A DNA stretch of 64,000 nt from an uncultured Phocaeicola sp. (GCA_944320855.1 CALUJF010000002.1:62001-126000), one strand, 5' to 3'. Shown: positions 17,784 through 28,023, numbered from the stretch's first letter. The notes: generated by a model not told the origin, from the sequence alone. Program-made: numbers and translations.

Positions 17784-18950
17784 TCAGAATAAATTATTAG
17801 TTCCTTCTACCATTTCTCCCATTGCCCACACGGCACGTACATTAAGGTCGCGGTCAAGAGCAATGATATCAGCATCCTTTCCTCTTTCAAGAGTTCCCTT
17901 TCTGTCAAGTACTCCCATAATTCTGGCCGGCGTTTCAGAAGCCATCCTTATAGTGTCCTCAAGCGGTATCTCAGCTTTCTGAACCATAGTTCTGATAAGT
18001 CTGTCCATAGTAGCTATACTTCCGGCAAGTGCAGAACGGTCAGCCAACTTACAAACTCCGTCTTCAATTATTACTCGAGGGTCGAAAGCCTCTTGGCTGT
18101 CGCTTGCCGCACAGGCAAGAGCGTCTGTAATCAATGCAGTTCTTTCAACACCTTTAATCTTATGCACAAGGCGCAAAATTGTAGGAGGCACGTGAATACC
18201 GTCGGCCACGACCTCTACAGTCATGTCATCAATAAGATATATACTTTCTACTGTTCCTTCGTATTTGTATTCCCTGCGCTTGTGGAATCCCGGCATTGCG
18301 TTATAGAAATGGGTGGCATGTGTATATCCGGCCTCATATCCTGTAAGAATATCCTCATACTCAGCCTGTGTATGGCCTACAGAAGCAAGAATACCCTTTG
18401 AAGTTATGTATTTGGCAAACTGCATTGCTCCAGGTAATTCCGGAGCGGCATCCCAACGCTTGATGCAGTTAGTTTCCTCGAGCAACGGGATATATTCTTC
18501 CGGGTCAGGATTCTTGATATTTTCAGGCATCTGTCCGCCGGCCATCTTCATATTGAAATAATGTCCCTCAAGATGAAGTCCGAGAACAGGACTGTTTTTC
18601 TCCTGCATCAATTTTTCCGTTGTTGCAGCAGCCGCACGTATCATAGGGATGGTAGAAGACGACAGAGTAGGGAAAATACTTGTCGTACCATGCTGCATGT
18701 GAGCCTTGATTGCTGCACGGAAAGCATCTTCAGAGCCTTCCATAAAGTCTCGGCCACCACCGCCGTGGACATGAATTTCCACTCCGCCGGGCACGATATA
18801 CATACCCTTGGCGTCAATAAGTTTCGCACCAACTATGGCAAGGTCACAATTGGTCACTTCAAGAATTTTATTATCACGGATTATCACAGAACCGTCCTTA
18901 AGCCAACCTTGTGGCGTTAAAATACGGGCATTAATTATTTGGGTTAACAT
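17784..18950 (-). CDS. nagA: N-acetylglucosamine-6-phosphate deacetylase, copy 2
   Basis: 388 residues, same domain order as the downstream copy: EIHVHGGGGRDFMEG near residue 58, GLHLEGHYFNMKMAGGQ near 122, VGHTQAEYED, ATHFYNAMPGFHKRREY and LITDALACAA. It is the promoter-proximal gene of the pair. In the GPY/GHY position after the conserved glutamate this copy has H where copy 1 has P, so the two may differ in substrate preference. That is an inference from two residues and neighbouring changes (NMKMAGGQ against NPKMAGSQ). Confidence 0.92.
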   Translation of the reverse strand: MLTQIINARILTPQGWLKDGSVIIRDNKILEVTNCDLAIVGAKLIDAKGMYIVPGGVEIHVHGGGGRDFMEGSEDAFRAAIKAHMQHGTTSIFPTLSSSTIPMIRAAAATTEKLMQEKNSPVLGLHLEGHYFNMKMAGGQMPENIKNPDPEEYIPLLEETNCIKRWDAAPELPGAMQFAKYITSKGILASVGHTQAEYEDILTGYEAGYTHATHFYNAMPGFHKRREYKYEGTVESIYLIDDMTVEVVADGIHVPPTILRLVHKIKGVERTALITDALACAASDSQEAFDPRVIIEDGVCKLADRSALAGSIATMDRLIRTMVQKAEIPLEDTIRMASETPARIMGVLDRKGTLERGKDADIIALDRDLNVRAVWAMGEMVEGTNNLF

Positions 18951-18992
18951 AATATATAGTGATTTGTTTCTTATTTATTTTCTTATATGCCG

Positions 18993-19000
18993 CAAATTTA
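18993..19000 (-). promoter_or_regulatory. -7 box for the nagA pair
   Basis: On the minus strand TAAATTTG fits TAnnTTTG, about 40 bp before the first nagA start. No good -33 TTTG is seen. Confidence 0.4.
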
Positions 19001-19198
19001 ATCAATATTTATTATATTACCACACCTTTCATACATCTTTTTTATTATATATTATACACGTCGCAGTCATATTTAATATTTATGTAACATTACGCAATCA
19101 TTATTGCCAACTGCATATTTCAATTCAAAAAGAAACAGTAAAATGATTTTTTATCAAAATAAAAATGTGAATTATTAGAATTAATGAATTATTATTTG

Positions 19199-19206
19199 TA
19201 ACTTTG
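19199..19206 (+). promoter_or_regulatory. -7 box for the yceD-rpmF operon
   Basis: TAACTTTG fits the Bacteroides -7 consensus and predicts transcription from about 19212, only about 20 nt before the TTG start at 19233. This supports the unusual start choice for the next gene. Confidence 0.5.
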
Positions 19207-19232
19207 TCGCCCGATTTATATGGTGTCGAGAC

Positions 19233-19826
19233 TTGGAGAGATTAGAATTATACGATATTGATTTAAAGAACTTGAGAGAATCATCCGCTATATTTAATTA
19301 TAATGTGGATGACGAGTTTTTTAAACTGATTGAAGCTTCCGGATTTGAGAAAGGCAAGCTGAGTGTTTCTGTGGAAGTAAAAAAAGGCATAGGAGCATAC
19401 AGTCTGAACTTTCACATAGAGGGAGTTGTTATAGGTATATGCGACAGATGCCTTGACGAAGTGGAAGTAGGCATCGACACAGACAACACACTAAAAGTAA
19501 AATTGGGTAAGGAATTCTCCGATGAGGATGAAATTCTGATAATACCTGAAGACGAAGGCATAATAAATATTGCCTGGTACATATATGAATTTGCATATCT
19601 TAGTCTTCCTTGTAGAATTGTGCACGAAGAAGGTGAGTGTAACGAACAAATGCAAGAAAAACTTAACGATTTGATAAGGTATGACAGCAACGAAGTGGCA
19701 GAAGACGCTTATGACGATGAAGAAGATGATGACGAAGAAGGAACAGAAACTGATGCAGATGACACAGAAGCAAAAGCGACAGACCCTCGTTGGGATGCAT
19801 TAAAGAAAATATTAAATAATAATTAA
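19233..19826 (+). CDS. YceD/DUF177 family protein
   Basis: 197 residues. YceD-like proteins have a conserved CxxCL pair (here IGICDRCLDEVEV near residue 70) and are usually encoded just before rpmF, as here (16-bp gap). They are linked to ribosomal RNA processing, mainly from the plant homologue. The only sensible start in frame is TTG at 19233 (ERLELYDIDLKNLRES), since the nearby ATG is out of frame. The C-terminal part is very acidic (about residues 150-185, many Asp and Glu), a low-complexity tail. It starts the yceD-rpmF-fabH-era-der run. Confidence 0.85.
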   Translation: MERLELYDIDLKNLRESSAIFNYNVDDEFFKLIEASGFEKGKLSVSVEVKKGIGAYSLNFHIEGVVIGICDRCLDEVEVGIDTDNTLKVKLGKEFSDEDEILIIPEDEGIINIAWYIYEFAYLSLPCRIVHEEGECNEQMQEKLNDLIRYDSNEVAEDAYDDEEDDDEEGTETDADDTEAKATDPRWDALKKILNNN

Positions 19827-19842
19827 ATAAAGTTTTAGTAAA

Positions 19843-20028
19843 ATGGCACATCCTAAAAGAAGACAATCAAAAACGAGAACTGCTAAGAGAAGAACTCATG
19901 ATAAAGCAGTTGCTCCTACTTTAGCTATTTGCCCAAACTGCGGTGAATGGCATGTGTATCACACAGTATGTGGAGCTTGTGGTTACTACAGAGGTAAATT
20001 AGCAATCGAAAAAGAAGCTGCTCTTTAA
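19843..20028 (+). CDS. rpmF: 50S ribosomal protein L32
   Basis: 61 residues beginning MAHPKRRQSKTRTAKRR, with four zinc-ligand cysteines at 30, 33, 43 and 46 (CPNCG and CGACG). It is the zinc-binding form of L32. It is coupled to the upstream DUF177 gene as in most bacteria, and a strong terminator lies between it and fabH, so some transcripts should end here. Confidence 0.98.
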   Translation: MAHPKRRQSKTRTAKRRTHDKAVAPTLAICPNCGEWHVYHTVCGACGYYRGKLAIEKEAAL

Positions 20029-20066
20029 TCCGGGCAGTGCTTTGTCATGAACAGCTTATGTTCTTG

Positions 20067-20110
20067 AAAAAATAAAGCCGGAGGGCTTCGGCTCTTCGGC
20101 TTTATTTTTA
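20067..20110 (+). terminator. Terminator after rpmF
   Basis: AAAATAAAGCCG and CGGCTTTATTTT arms (12 bp) enclose an inner hairpin; a T-rich end follows. It would reduce read-through into fabH. Confidence 0.85.
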
Positions 20111-20134
20111 GGATTCAAACTAAAATTTGAAACA

Positions 20135-21136
20135 ATGGAAAAGATTAATGCGGTAATTACAGGGGTTGGGGGATATGTACCTGACTATGTTCTTACAAAC
20201 GAAGAATTGTCAAGAATGGTCGATACTAACGACGAATGGATAATGACCCGTATCGGAGTAAAGGAAAGACGTATTCTTAACGAAGAAGGTTTGGGAACTT
20301 CATATATGGCGCGTAAAGCTGCCAAACAGCTGATGCAGAAAACGAATTCAGACCCGGATTCGATAGACTGCGTTATAGTAGCAACAACTACTCCTGACTA
20401 CCATTTCCCTTCTACAGCATCAATCCTATGCGACAAGTTGGGACTTAAGAATGCTTATGCATTCGACTTGCAGGCTGCCTGCAGCGGTTTCCTGTATGCA
20501 ATGGAAACAGCAGCAAGCATGATACAGTCAGGAAGACATAAAAAAATTATCATAGTAGGTGCAGACAAGATGTCGTCAATGGTCAACTATTCCGACCGCG
20601 CCACTTGCCCTATCTTCGGTGACGGTGCAGCTGCATGTATGGTAGAGGCTACTACTGAAGACTATGGTATAATGGATTCGATATTGCGTACAGACGGTAA
20701 AGGACTTCCTTTCCTTCACATGAAAGCAGGTGGTTCTGTGTGCCCTCCTTCTTATTTTACGATAGACAACAAAATGCACTATCTGTATCAGGAAGGTAGA
20801 ACTGTCTTCAAATATGCAGTATCAAACATGTCTGATGTAACAGAACAGATAGCCATGAGAAACGGTCTGAACAAAGACAATATCGACTGGATTGTTCCTC
20901 ATCAGGCTAACCTGAGAATTATTGACGCTGTAGCTTCAAGACTAAGTGTACCTATAGAGAAAGTTATGCTCAACATTCAGCATTTCGGTAACACAAGTGC
21001 AGGAACATTGCCTTTGTGCTTGTGGGATTACGAAAAGCAGCTGAAAAAAGGAGACAACATAATCTTCACTGCATTTGGTGCCGGATTTACCTGGGGAGCA
21101 GCTTATGTCAAGTGGGGTTATGACGGAAATAAGTAA
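20135..21136 (+). CDS. fabH: Beta-ketoacyl-ACP synthase III
   Basis: 333 residues. It starts fatty-acid synthesis by condensing an acyl-CoA primer with malonyl-ACP. The catalytic triad is visible: Cys116 in [12 protein letters not shown], His in [11 protein letters not shown] and Asn in [26 protein letters not shown] near residue 33 is the family signature. The order rpmF-fabH is common in bacteria; the usual plsX between them is absent here, replaced by a terminator. Confidence 0.96.
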   Translation: MEKINAVITGVGGYVPDYVLTNEELSRMVDTNDEWIMTRIGVKERRILNEEGLGTSYMARKAAKQLMQKTNSDPDSIDCVIVATTTPDYHFPSTASILCDKLGLKNAYAFDLQAACSGFLYAMETAASMIQSGRHKKIIIVGADKMSSMVNYSDRATCPIFGDGAAACMVEATTEDYGIMDSILRTDGKGLPFLHMKAGGSVCPPSYFTIDNKMHYLYQEGRTVFKYAVSNMSDVTEQIAMRNGLNKDNIDWIVPHQANLRIIDAVASRLSVPIEKVMLNIQHFGNTSAGTLPLCLWDYEKQLKKGDNIIFTAFGAGFTWGAAYVKWGYDGNK

Positions 21137-21163
21137 TATTTGAGAATCAATAAAACAAATATA

Positions 21164-21197
21164 CAAAAAAACGCATCCCTGACAGATGCGTTTTTTT
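21164..21197 (+). terminator. Terminator after fabH
   Basis: AAAAAACGCATC and GATGCGTTTTTT arms with an 8-nt loop. It overlaps the upstream in-frame extension of era, which shows that extension is not coding. Confidence 0.85.
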
Positions 21198-21221
21198 GTA
21201 TGCATTACGAGAATTTATATT

Positions 21222-22103
21222 ATGCACAAAGCCGGATTTGTAAATATAGTCGGTAACCCCAACGTGGGGAAATCTACCCTGATGAACCTGCTGGTAGGAG
21301 AAAGAATATCCATAGCAACGTTCAAGGCACAGACAACACGCCACCGTATAATGGGAATCCTGAATACGGACGATATGCAGATAGTCTTTTCTGACACTCC
21401 GGGCGTATTGAAACCCAATTACAAGTTACAGGAATCAATGCTCAACTTCTCTGAATCAGCATTGGTTGACGCTGATGTCCTGCTATACGTTACAGATACA
21501 GTAGAAAAACCGGATAAGAATACCGACTTTATGGAAAAAGTGCGTAACATGAAGGTTCCGGTAATACTGCTTATCAACAAGATAGACCTCATCAATCAGG
21601 ATATCCTCATTAAACTCGTAGAAGAATGGCACGAAATGCTTCCAAATGCGGAAATCATTCCTATATCAGCCATAGCAAAGTTTAATGTGGATGTTGTAAT
21701 GAAGCGAATCAAGGAACTTATTCCTGACTCGCCACCATATTTTGACAAGGACCAATGGACAGACAAACCTGCCCGCTTCTTTGTCACTGAAATAATAAGA
21801 GAAAAGATTCTCTTATACTATGACAAGGAGATTCCGTATTCCGTAGAGGTAGTAGTGGAGCAATTCAAGGAAGATGCAAAAAGCATCCGAATAAATGCAG
21901 TCATCTATGTAGAACGTGATTCACAGAAAGGAATCATAATAGGACATCAGGGTAAAGCCCTTAAAAAAGTTGCTACTGAAGCGAGAAAGACTCTGGAACA
22001 CTTCTTCAAGAAATCCATTTATCTGGAAACATTCGTGAAAGTGGACAAAGACTGGAGAAGCTCGGATAAGGAATTAAAGAATTTTGGTTATCAATTAGAT
22101 TAA
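21222..22103 (+). CDS. era: GTPase Era
   Basis: 293 residues from ATG 21222 (MHKAGFVNIVGNPNVGKST). An in-frame ATG at 21186 lies inside the fabH terminator, so it is rejected. Era binds 16S rRNA and assists 30S assembly. G motifs are NPNVGKST (G1), DTPGV (G3) and NKID (G4). The C-terminal KH domain contains GIIIGHQGKALKKVATEARKTLE. It is followed by der with a 34-bp gap. Confidence 0.97.
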   Translation: MHKAGFVNIVGNPNVGKSTLMNLLVGERISIATFKAQTTRHRIMGILNTDDMQIVFSDTPGVLKPNYKLQESMLNFSESALVDADVLLYVTDTVEKPDKNTDFMEKVRNMKVPVILLINKIDLINQDILIKLVEEWHEMLPNAEIIPISAIAKFNVDVVMKRIKELIPDSPPYFDKDQWTDKPARFFVTEIIREKILLYYDKEIPYSVEVVVEQFKEDAKSIRINAVIYVERDSQKGIIIGHQGKALKKVATEARKTLEHFFKKSIYLETFVKVDKDWRSSDKELKNFGYQLD

Positions 22104-22137
22104 TCACCGGCTGAGACAGCCGTAAACTATTATAAAC

Positions 22138-23451
22138 ATGGGAAATTTAGTTGCTATCGTCGGACGCCCGAATGTGGGAAAATCGACACTGTTTAATCGT
22201 TTGACAAAAACCCGCCAGGCTATAGTAAATGAGCAGGCTGGTACTACACGCGACCGCCAATACGGTAAAGCTGAATGGCTCGGCAAGGAGTTCTCTGTTG
22301 TCGATACCGGAGGATGGGTTGTAAACTCGGATGATATCTTCGAAGAGGAAATCCGCAAACAGGTTCTTCTGGCAATGGAGGAAGCTGATGTAATACTGTT
22401 CGTAGTAGACGTAATGAACGGTGTTACCGACCTGGATACGGAAGTTGCAGGCATACTCAGACGCTCCAAGAAGCCTGTATTGATGGTTGCAAACAAGACT
22501 GACAACAATGATTTGCAATATAATTCGGCAGAATTCTACTCTTTGGGATTGGGCGACCCTTACTGTATCTCTGCATTAAGCGGATTCGGTACAGGCGACC
22601 TTCTGGACCTTATAGTATCGAAATTCAAGAAGGATGCAGACGAAATATTCGAAGAGGATATTCCAAGATTTGCAGTAGTGGGTAGACCTAACGCAGGAAA
22701 ATCATCTATAGTAAATGCATTCATCGGCGAAGAAAGAAATATTGTAACGGAAATCGCTGGTACTACACGCGACTCTATATACACAAGATACAACAAGTTC
22801 GGTTTCGACTTCTACCTGGTTGATACAGCCGGTATCAGAAAGAAGAACAAGATTAACGAAGACCTGGAGTATTATTCAGTAGTACGCTCTATACGTGCCA
22901 TAGAAAACTCTGATGTCTGCATATTGATGATTGATGCTACAAGAGGCATCGAAGGTCAGGACCTCAACATTTTCAGCCTCATACAGCGAAATCAGAAAGG
23001 ACTGGTAGTCGTAGTAAACAAATGGGACCTTGTAGAGGATAAGACTGTAAAGGTTATGAAGAACTACGAGGATGCTATCCGCAACAGATTCGCTCCTTTT
23101 ACAGACTTCCCTATAATCTTTGCATCGGCTCTGACAAAACAGCGTATTCTTAAGGTACTGGAAGCTGCGAAAGAGGTTTACTCTGCAAAGACAACAAAAA
23201 TACCTACTGCACGCCTGAATGAAGAGTTGCTGCCTCTGATAGAGGCTTACCCGCCACCATCAAACAAGGGTAAGTATATCAAGATTAAATATATCACACA
23301 GCTGCCTAATACTCAGATTCCTTCGTTTGTATTCTTTGCAAACTTGCCACAGTATGTAAAAGACCCTTACAAACGTTTCCTGGAAAACAAGATGAGAGAA
23401 CGCTGGAAACTGTGCGGTACACCAATCAATATATTTGTAAGACAGAAATAA
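22138..23451 (+). CDS. der: GTPase Der (EngA)
   Basis: 437 residues with two successive GTPase domains: [14 protein letters not shown] near residue 8 with DTGGW, and [14 protein letters not shown] near 182 with [11 protein letters not shown]-like domain closes the protein ([16 protein letters not shown]). It acts in 50S ribosome assembly. It ends the era-der pair at a bidirectional terminator shared with the convergent acyl-CoA ligase gene. Confidence 0.97.
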   Translation: MGNLVAIVGRPNVGKSTLFNRLTKTRQAIVNEQAGTTRDRQYGKAEWLGKEFSVVDTGGWVVNSDDIFEEEIRKQVLLAMEEADVILFVVDVMNGVTDLDTEVAGILRRSKKPVLMVANKTDNNDLQYNSAEFYSLGLGDPYCISALSGFGTGDLLDLIVSKFKKDADEIFEEDIPRFAVVGRPNAGKSSIVNAFIGEERNIVTEIAGTTRDSIYTRYNKFGFDFYLVDTAGIRKKNKINEDLEYYSVVRSIRAIENSDVCILMIDATRGIEGQDLNIFSLIQRNQKGLVVVVNKWDLVEDKTVKVMKNYEDAIRNRFAPFTDFPIIFASALTKQRILKVLEAAKEVYSAKTTKIPTARLNEELLPLIEAYPPPSNKGKYIKIKYITQLPNTQIPSFVFFANLPQYVKDPYKRFLENKMRERWKLCGTPINIFVRQK

Positions 23452-23470
23452 CACTTTAAAGCGAATATCA

Positions 23471-23511
23471 AAAAATCCCAAGGTTACAGAATCGTACTCC
23501 TTGGGATTTTC
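23471..23511. terminator. Bidirectional terminator
   Basis: AAAATCCCAAGG and CCTTGGGATTTT form a 12-bp stem with A and T runs on both sides, between convergent der and the acyl-CoA ligase gene. Confidence 0.85.
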
Positions 23512-23530
23512 TGTTATTATACTATTTCAA

Positions 23531-25186
23531 TTACTGATTGTCCTTCTGGCGGATTTCCACACGACGAATCTTACCACTGATAGTCTTAGGAAGCTCATCT
23601 ACAAACTCTATCACACGCGGATATTTGTATGGAGCAGTAACACGCTTCACATGGTCCTGAAGTTCCTTTATCAAGGCATCGCCAGCCTTATCCTTATAAT
23701 CCTTGGCAAGAATAATTGTAGCCTTGACAACCTGTCCGCGGATTTCGTCAGGAACACCTGTTATGGCACATTCCACTACGGCCGGGTGTGTCATCAATGC
23801 ACTTTCCACTTCAAACGGGCCTATACGGTAACCGGAACTCTTGATTACATCGTCCGCACGTCCGACGAACCAGTAATATCCGTCTTCATCACGCCATGCC
23901 ACATCGCCAGTGTAATAAATGCCGTCATGCCAAGCATCATGTGTAAGCTCTGGGGCACGGTAATATTCCTTGAACAATCCCAATGGTTTGCCATGGTTTG
24001 TACGAACCACAATCTGTCCCTGCTCACCATCTTCGGCACTGCGTCCGTCCGGTTTTATAAGGTCTATCTCGTACTGTGGATTAGGCACACCCATACTTCC
24101 CGGTTTCGGTTCCATCCATGGGAATGTGGCAAGTGTAAGTGTTGTTTCTGTCTGTCCGAAACCTTCCATCAGGCGTATTCCTGTTATCTTGAGGAATGTT
24201 TCATATACTGAGTAGTTCAAAGCCTCACCGGCAGTAGTACAGTATTCCAATGATGAGAGATCGTACTTGGACAGGTCTTCACGGATGAGGAAACGGTATA
24301 TTGTAGGAGGCGCACAAAGTGATGTGATATGATAGTCGTGTATCTTCTGAAGGATATCAGCAGGAGTAAACTTCTCGTGGTCATATACGAAGACTGTTGC
24401 ACCGGCTATCATCTGTCCGTACAGTTTTCCCCAAACTGCTTTACCCCATCCTGTGTCGGCAATAGTGAGATGGAGACTGTCCTTATGAAGATTGTGCCAG
24501 AAGCTTCCTGTCACGATGTGTCCCAAAGGATAAGTGAAGTCATGTGCCACCATCTTAGGCTCGCCTGTGGTACCTGATGTGAAGTACATCAATGATATAT
24601 CATCGTTGGTATTTGCATTCTCAGGACGTACAAAAGGTGCCGCACTCTCTATTCCCTTATGGAAATCAAGGAATCCTTCCGGCATGTCAGGACCTATGCT
24701 TACGAGTTTCTCTACAGTCGGCGACTCAGGCATGGCATCTATCACGTGATTTGTTATCACTTCCTCACCGGCTACAACAATCATCTTGATGGATGCCGCA
24801 TTACAGCGGTAAACAATATCTTTCTTTGTAAGAAGATGTGTTGCAGGAATTACAACAGCACCAAGTTTGTGAAGAGCGATAATGGAGTACCAGAACTCAT
24901 AACGGCGCTTCAGGATAAGCATAACCTTGTCACCATGGCCTATACCGAGGCTCTGGAAATAAGATGCTGTCTGGTCTGTATATTTCTTGAGGTCGGCATA
25001 TGAAAAATGAATGCACTCGCCTTTATCATTTGTCCATAATATTGCTTCCTTATCCGGGTCTTCGGCTGCCCACGCATCTACTACATCATAACCGAAATTG
25101 AAGTTTTCAGGAACTTCTATCTTGAAGTTCTTTATAAAGTCCTCCTGTGAGGTAAATTGTGTCTGTTTTACAAATCTCTCTAACAT
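23531..25186 (-). CDS. AMP-forming acyl-CoA synthetase
   Basis: 551 residues of the ANL adenylating family, closest in pattern to medium-chain acyl-CoA/acetyl-CoA synthetases. Motifs in order are YFTSGTTGEPKM near residue 205, the GFGQTETT segment near 345, YYTGD near 425, GRADDVIKSSGYRIGP near 440 and the catalytic lysine region PKTISGKIRR near the C-terminus. It activates a carboxylic acid to its CoA ester; the acid is unknown. It is 13 bp downstream of an XRE-cupin regulator on the same strand, which probably controls it. Confidence 0.88.
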   Translation of the reverse strand: MLERFVKQTQFTSQEDFIKNFKIEVPENFNFGYDVVDAWAAEDPDKEAILWTNDKGECIHFSYADLKKYTDQTASYFQSLGIGHGDKVMLILKRRYEFWYSIIALHKLGAVVIPATHLLTKKDIVYRCNAASIKMIVVAGEEVITNHVIDAMPESPTVEKLVSIGPDMPEGFLDFHKGIESAAPFVRPENANTNDDISLMYFTSGTTGEPKMVAHDFTYPLGHIVTGSFWHNLHKDSLHLTIADTGWGKAVWGKLYGQMIAGATVFVYDHEKFTPADILQKIHDYHITSLCAPPTIYRFLIREDLSKYDLSSLEYCTTAGEALNYSVYETFLKITGIRLMEGFGQTETTLTLATFPWMEPKPGSMGVPNPQYEIDLIKPDGRSAEDGEQGQIVVRTNHGKPLGLFKEYYRAPELTHDAWHDGIYYTGDVAWRDEDGYYWFVGRADDVIKSSGYRIGPFEVESALMTHPAVVECAITGVPDEIRGQVVKATIILAKDYKDKAGDALIKELQDHVKRVTAPYKYPRVIEFVDELPKTISGKIRRVEIRQKDNQ

Positions 25187-25199
25187 ATATTGTATCTGA

Positions 25200-25778
25200 T
25201 TATTGCATTACTATAGCTAAGAATCTAACATTGTTTCCATCGAGCGCCTTCATTCCGTGAGGAAGAGAGGAGTCGAAATACAGGCTGTCGCCAGGATTGA
25301 GGATAAGTTCCTTCCCATTGATATTCAGCAACAGACGACCTTCAATCACCATATTGAATTCCTGTCCGGAATGGGTGTTATAATATATAGGCGTGCTTTC
25401 AGGTTTCGGCTCAACAGTAACGATGAACGGGTCGGCTATTCTGTTTTTGAAGCCTGAAGCCAATGATTCGTATTTATATGCTTTGGTTCTTTCTACCGAT
25501 ATACCGGCTCCGCGGCGTGTAAGGAAATATGAGCGCATATGTGGTTCTTCGCCAAACATAAGTTCGTCAAGAGAAACGCCAAACTCTGTTGAAATCTTCT
25601 GAAGTGTACTTACCGAAAGATCTGTTTCGCCACTTTCCATAGCGACATATTGTTCGGGAGTAACTCCAATTTTTTCTGCCACCTGCTCCACTGTCAGGTC
25701 GAGAGCATCGCGCAATCCCTGAAGGCGCATTGCTATTTGTTTTATCTGTTCATCCATAGTCTTTAAGTTATTTTCCAC
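25200..25778 (-). CDS. XRE-family regulator with C-terminal cupin domain
   Basis: 192 residues. An N-terminal helix-turn-helix (RLQGLRDALDLTVEQVAEKIGVTPEQYVAMESG, split over residues about 18-52) is followed by a cupin barrel with the metal-site stretch HSGQEFNMVIEGR near 136 and the closing PGDSLYFDSSLPHGM. Such two-domain regulators bind a small metabolite through the cupin. The gene is directly upstream of the acyl-CoA synthetase, so the effector may be its substrate or product, an inference from context. MDEQIKQIAMRL at residue 8 is an alternative start. Confidence 0.88.
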   Translation of the reverse strand: MENNLKTMDEQIKQIAMRLQGLRDALDLTVEQVAEKIGVTPEQYVAMESGETDLSVSTLQKISTEFGVSLDELMFGEEPHMRSYFLTRRGAGISVERTKAYKYESLASGFKNRIADPFIVTVEPKPESTPIYYNTHSGQEFNMVIEGRLLLNINGKELILNPGDSLYFDSSLPHGMKALDGNNVRFLAIVMQ

Positions 25779-25809
25779 AAAAATAGTAAAAAGTATGACA
25801 TTATGAAAG

Positions 25810-26892
25810 TTATTCTAAATATAAATAATCATAATGTACAAGATAAGGCTTACCATGAACACCTATTACAGACTTTGCATCTGCCGATGACATACTGACA
25901 CGGCCGACACCTATCTTTTCGTCATCCTGGTTTACAATAGTTACAATATCATCCTTTTCAAAATCGCCAACTATATCTGTCACTCCCACCGGAAGCAGAC
26001 TTACTGCCTTGTCACCGCGCAGTCTGTCTGCAGCTTTATGATTGACCACTATCTTACCTTTAGAGAATCCATCACTATGTGCTATCCATTTCTTGATACT
26101 TGAAACGCCATTCTCAGAAGGAACAAACTTGGTACAAACTGTTTCTTCAGGATTGAAAATCAAATCAACGAGTATATTGTCTTTCTTACCATTGGCAATG
26201 AATACTGTAATTCCTTCGTCTGCCACCTTGCGGGCAATACTGCTTTTAGTCAGCATACCTCCCCTGCCGAATCCTGATTTCTCTGTACTGATATAGTCCG
26301 ACAAGTCCTTGCCCTGTTCCACCTCTCTGATAACAGTCACTCCAGGCTGTGATGGAGCACCATTGTAGATACCGTCGATATTGCTCAGAATAACCAATGC
26401 CTGCACATCCATCATGGCTGCAATCAGTCCTGAAAGCTCGTCATTATCTGTAAACATAAGCTCCGTAACAGAGATAGTGTCATTTTCATTTACTATGGGA
26501 ATAACATCATTATCCAGCATCACCTGCATACAGTTACGCTGATTGAGATAATGTCGTCGCGTAGAGAAACTTTCTTTAGTAGTCAAAACCTGCCCTACCG
26601 TAATTCCATGTTCGCGAAACAGCTCGTAATATCTGTTTATCAGCTTGGCCTGCCCTACTGCCGAAAACAACTGACGGCTGTCTACACTGTCAAGCTTACG
26701 CAAAGGCTTTACCTCACTGCGTCCGGAAGCCACCGCTCCCGACGATACAAGCACTATTTCAACTCCTGCCCTGTGAAGTTCTGACACCTGGTCTACGAGT
26801 GCTGACATTCGAGTAACATCGAGCGTACCGTCCTTTCGCGTAAGTACATTACTGCCAATCTTTACAGCTATTCTTTTATATTTACATTCCAT
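25810..26892 (-). CDS. proB: Glutamate 5-kinase
   Basis: 360 residues. It phosphorylates glutamate in the first step of proline synthesis. The amino-acid kinase domain shows KIGSNVLTRKDG at the N-terminus, LVSSGAVASGR near 48, NENDTISV near 143 and GTGGMLTK-like GRGGMLTKSS near 210. A PUA domain occupies about residues 270-360. proA is not beside it, whereas many Bacteroides keep proB with proA and argF. The gene has its own promoter region. Confidence 0.95.
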   Translation of the reverse strand: MECKYKRIAVKIGSNVLTRKDGTLDVTRMSALVDQVSELHRAGVEIVLVSSGAVASGRSEVKPLRKLDSVDSRQLFSAVGQAKLINRYYELFREHGITVGQVLTTKESFSTRRHYLNQRNCMQVMLDNDVIPIVNENDTISVTELMFTDNDELSGLIAAMMDVQALVILSNIDGIYNGAPSQPGVTVIREVEQGKDLSDYISTEKSGFGRGGMLTKSSIARKVADEGITVFIANGKKDNILVDLIFNPEETVCTKFVPSENGVSSIKKWIAHSDGFSKGKIVVNHKAADRLRGDKAVSLLPVGVTDIVGDFEKDDIVTIVNQDDEKIGVGRVSMSSADAKSVIGVHGKPYLVHYDYLYLE

Positions 26893-26923
26893 ACTTTTTT
26901 TGGTTTCATATCTATTAATGACG

Positions 26924-26931
26924 CAAATATA
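26924..26931 (-). promoter_or_regulatory. -7 box for proB
   Basis: Minus-strand TATATTTG, with a TTTG about 22 bp further upstream (slightly long spacing), 32 bp before the proB start. Confidence 0.45.
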
Positions 26932-27108
26932 AGAAATTACGGATATTAAATTACAAATTCATGCAATATTTTTATTTCAGATTACTTATTGACATAAACA
27001 GCAACAAGAGTATTATCAACAGAAAGACTTACTCACTTTTCATCTATATATTTTAGAATTATGTAAAGCATCCGTCAATCATTTCTTTCTGATATCAGTT
27101 TTTATTGA

Positions 27109-27116
27109 TAACTTTG
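27109..27116 (+). promoter_or_regulatory. -7 box for the HAD phosphatase gene
   Basis: TAACTTTG matches TAnnTTTG, 27 bp before the start codon. No clear -33 box. Confidence 0.45.
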
Positions 27117-27142
27117 CCTGACTAAATTACAATTGGACTTTT

Positions 27143-27919
27143 ATGATTAAAGCTATATTTTTCGACATCGACGGAACATTGGTTTCGTTCAAGACACACA
27201 GAGTACCGGAATCGACAAAACAGGCACTTAAAGAGTTAAGAGAAAAAGGTATAAAGATATTTATCGCTACAGGACGTCCGAAATTGCTTATAAACAATCT
27301 TGAGAACCTTGAATTCGACGGATATATAACCCTGAACGGAGCTCACTGCTTTACAGCCGACCACAAGGATATTTACAAAGGACTGATACCTGCCGAAGAT
27401 ATAGAAAGAGTTGTGGAATACACCAAGGAACACGACTATCCTTTCGTCTTTGTGCACGACAACCAATGGTTTATCACCAAAGTGGATAAAGCTGTAGAAG
27501 ACATAGCCAAACTTATAGAGATTTCGATTCCTCCTGTAAAACCGGGAGAAGAAGCACTCGGGAAAGACATTCTCCAGATTATGGGCTACTTCCCTACAGA
27601 AGCCGATGAAGAGATTTTCGGCAAGATACTTACTCACTGCGAAACGATGAGATGGCACCCTCTATTTGCAGATATCATAAACAGAGGCACAAGCAAAAGC
27701 CGCGGTATAGATGAAGTTATAAAGCATTACGGCATAAAACTTGAAGAAACTATGGCTTTCGGTGATGGCGGAAACGATATCAATATGCTTGAACATGCAG
27801 GAATAGGTGTTGCCATGGACAATGCATCTGACACAGTAAAGGCTGCAGCCGACTATATCACTTCGTCTGTGGATGATGACGGCATCGTCAATGCTTTGAG
27901 GCATTTCAATATATTATAA
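27143..27919 (+). CDS. HAD-superfamily hydrolase, Cof type
   Basis: 258 residues. Motif I is FFDIDGTLVSF at residues 6-16 (nucleophile Asp), motif II is IFIATGRPK near 40, and the C-terminal motif FGDGGNDINMLEHAGIGVAMDNA lies near 210. The C2-type cap between motifs II and III marks the Cof family, which dephosphorylates sugar phosphates or related metabolites in the cytoplasm. The substrate is not predictable. It stands alone and converges on the HipB-like gene across phased array C. Confidence 0.9.
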   Translation: MIKAIFFDIDGTLVSFKTHRVPESTKQALKELREKGIKIFIATGRPKLLINNLENLEFDGYITLNGAHCFTADHKDIYKGLIPAEDIERVVEYTKEHDYPFVFVHDNQWFITKVDKAVEDIAKLIEISIPPVKPGEEALGKDILQIMGYFPTEADEEIFGKILTHCETMRWHPLFADIINRGTSKSRGIDEVIKHYGIKLEETMAFGDGGNDINMLEHAGIGVAMDNASDTVKAAADYITSSVDDDGIVNALRHFNIL

Positions 27920-28023
27920 TAAAATTGAAGATGATGTGTCAAAAAATTTTGAACTCATAATTTAAAATTTGCGTTTCCACATAGAAACAATAATGTTACT
28001 TTGCTTAAAATTCTCTGTTGTCT

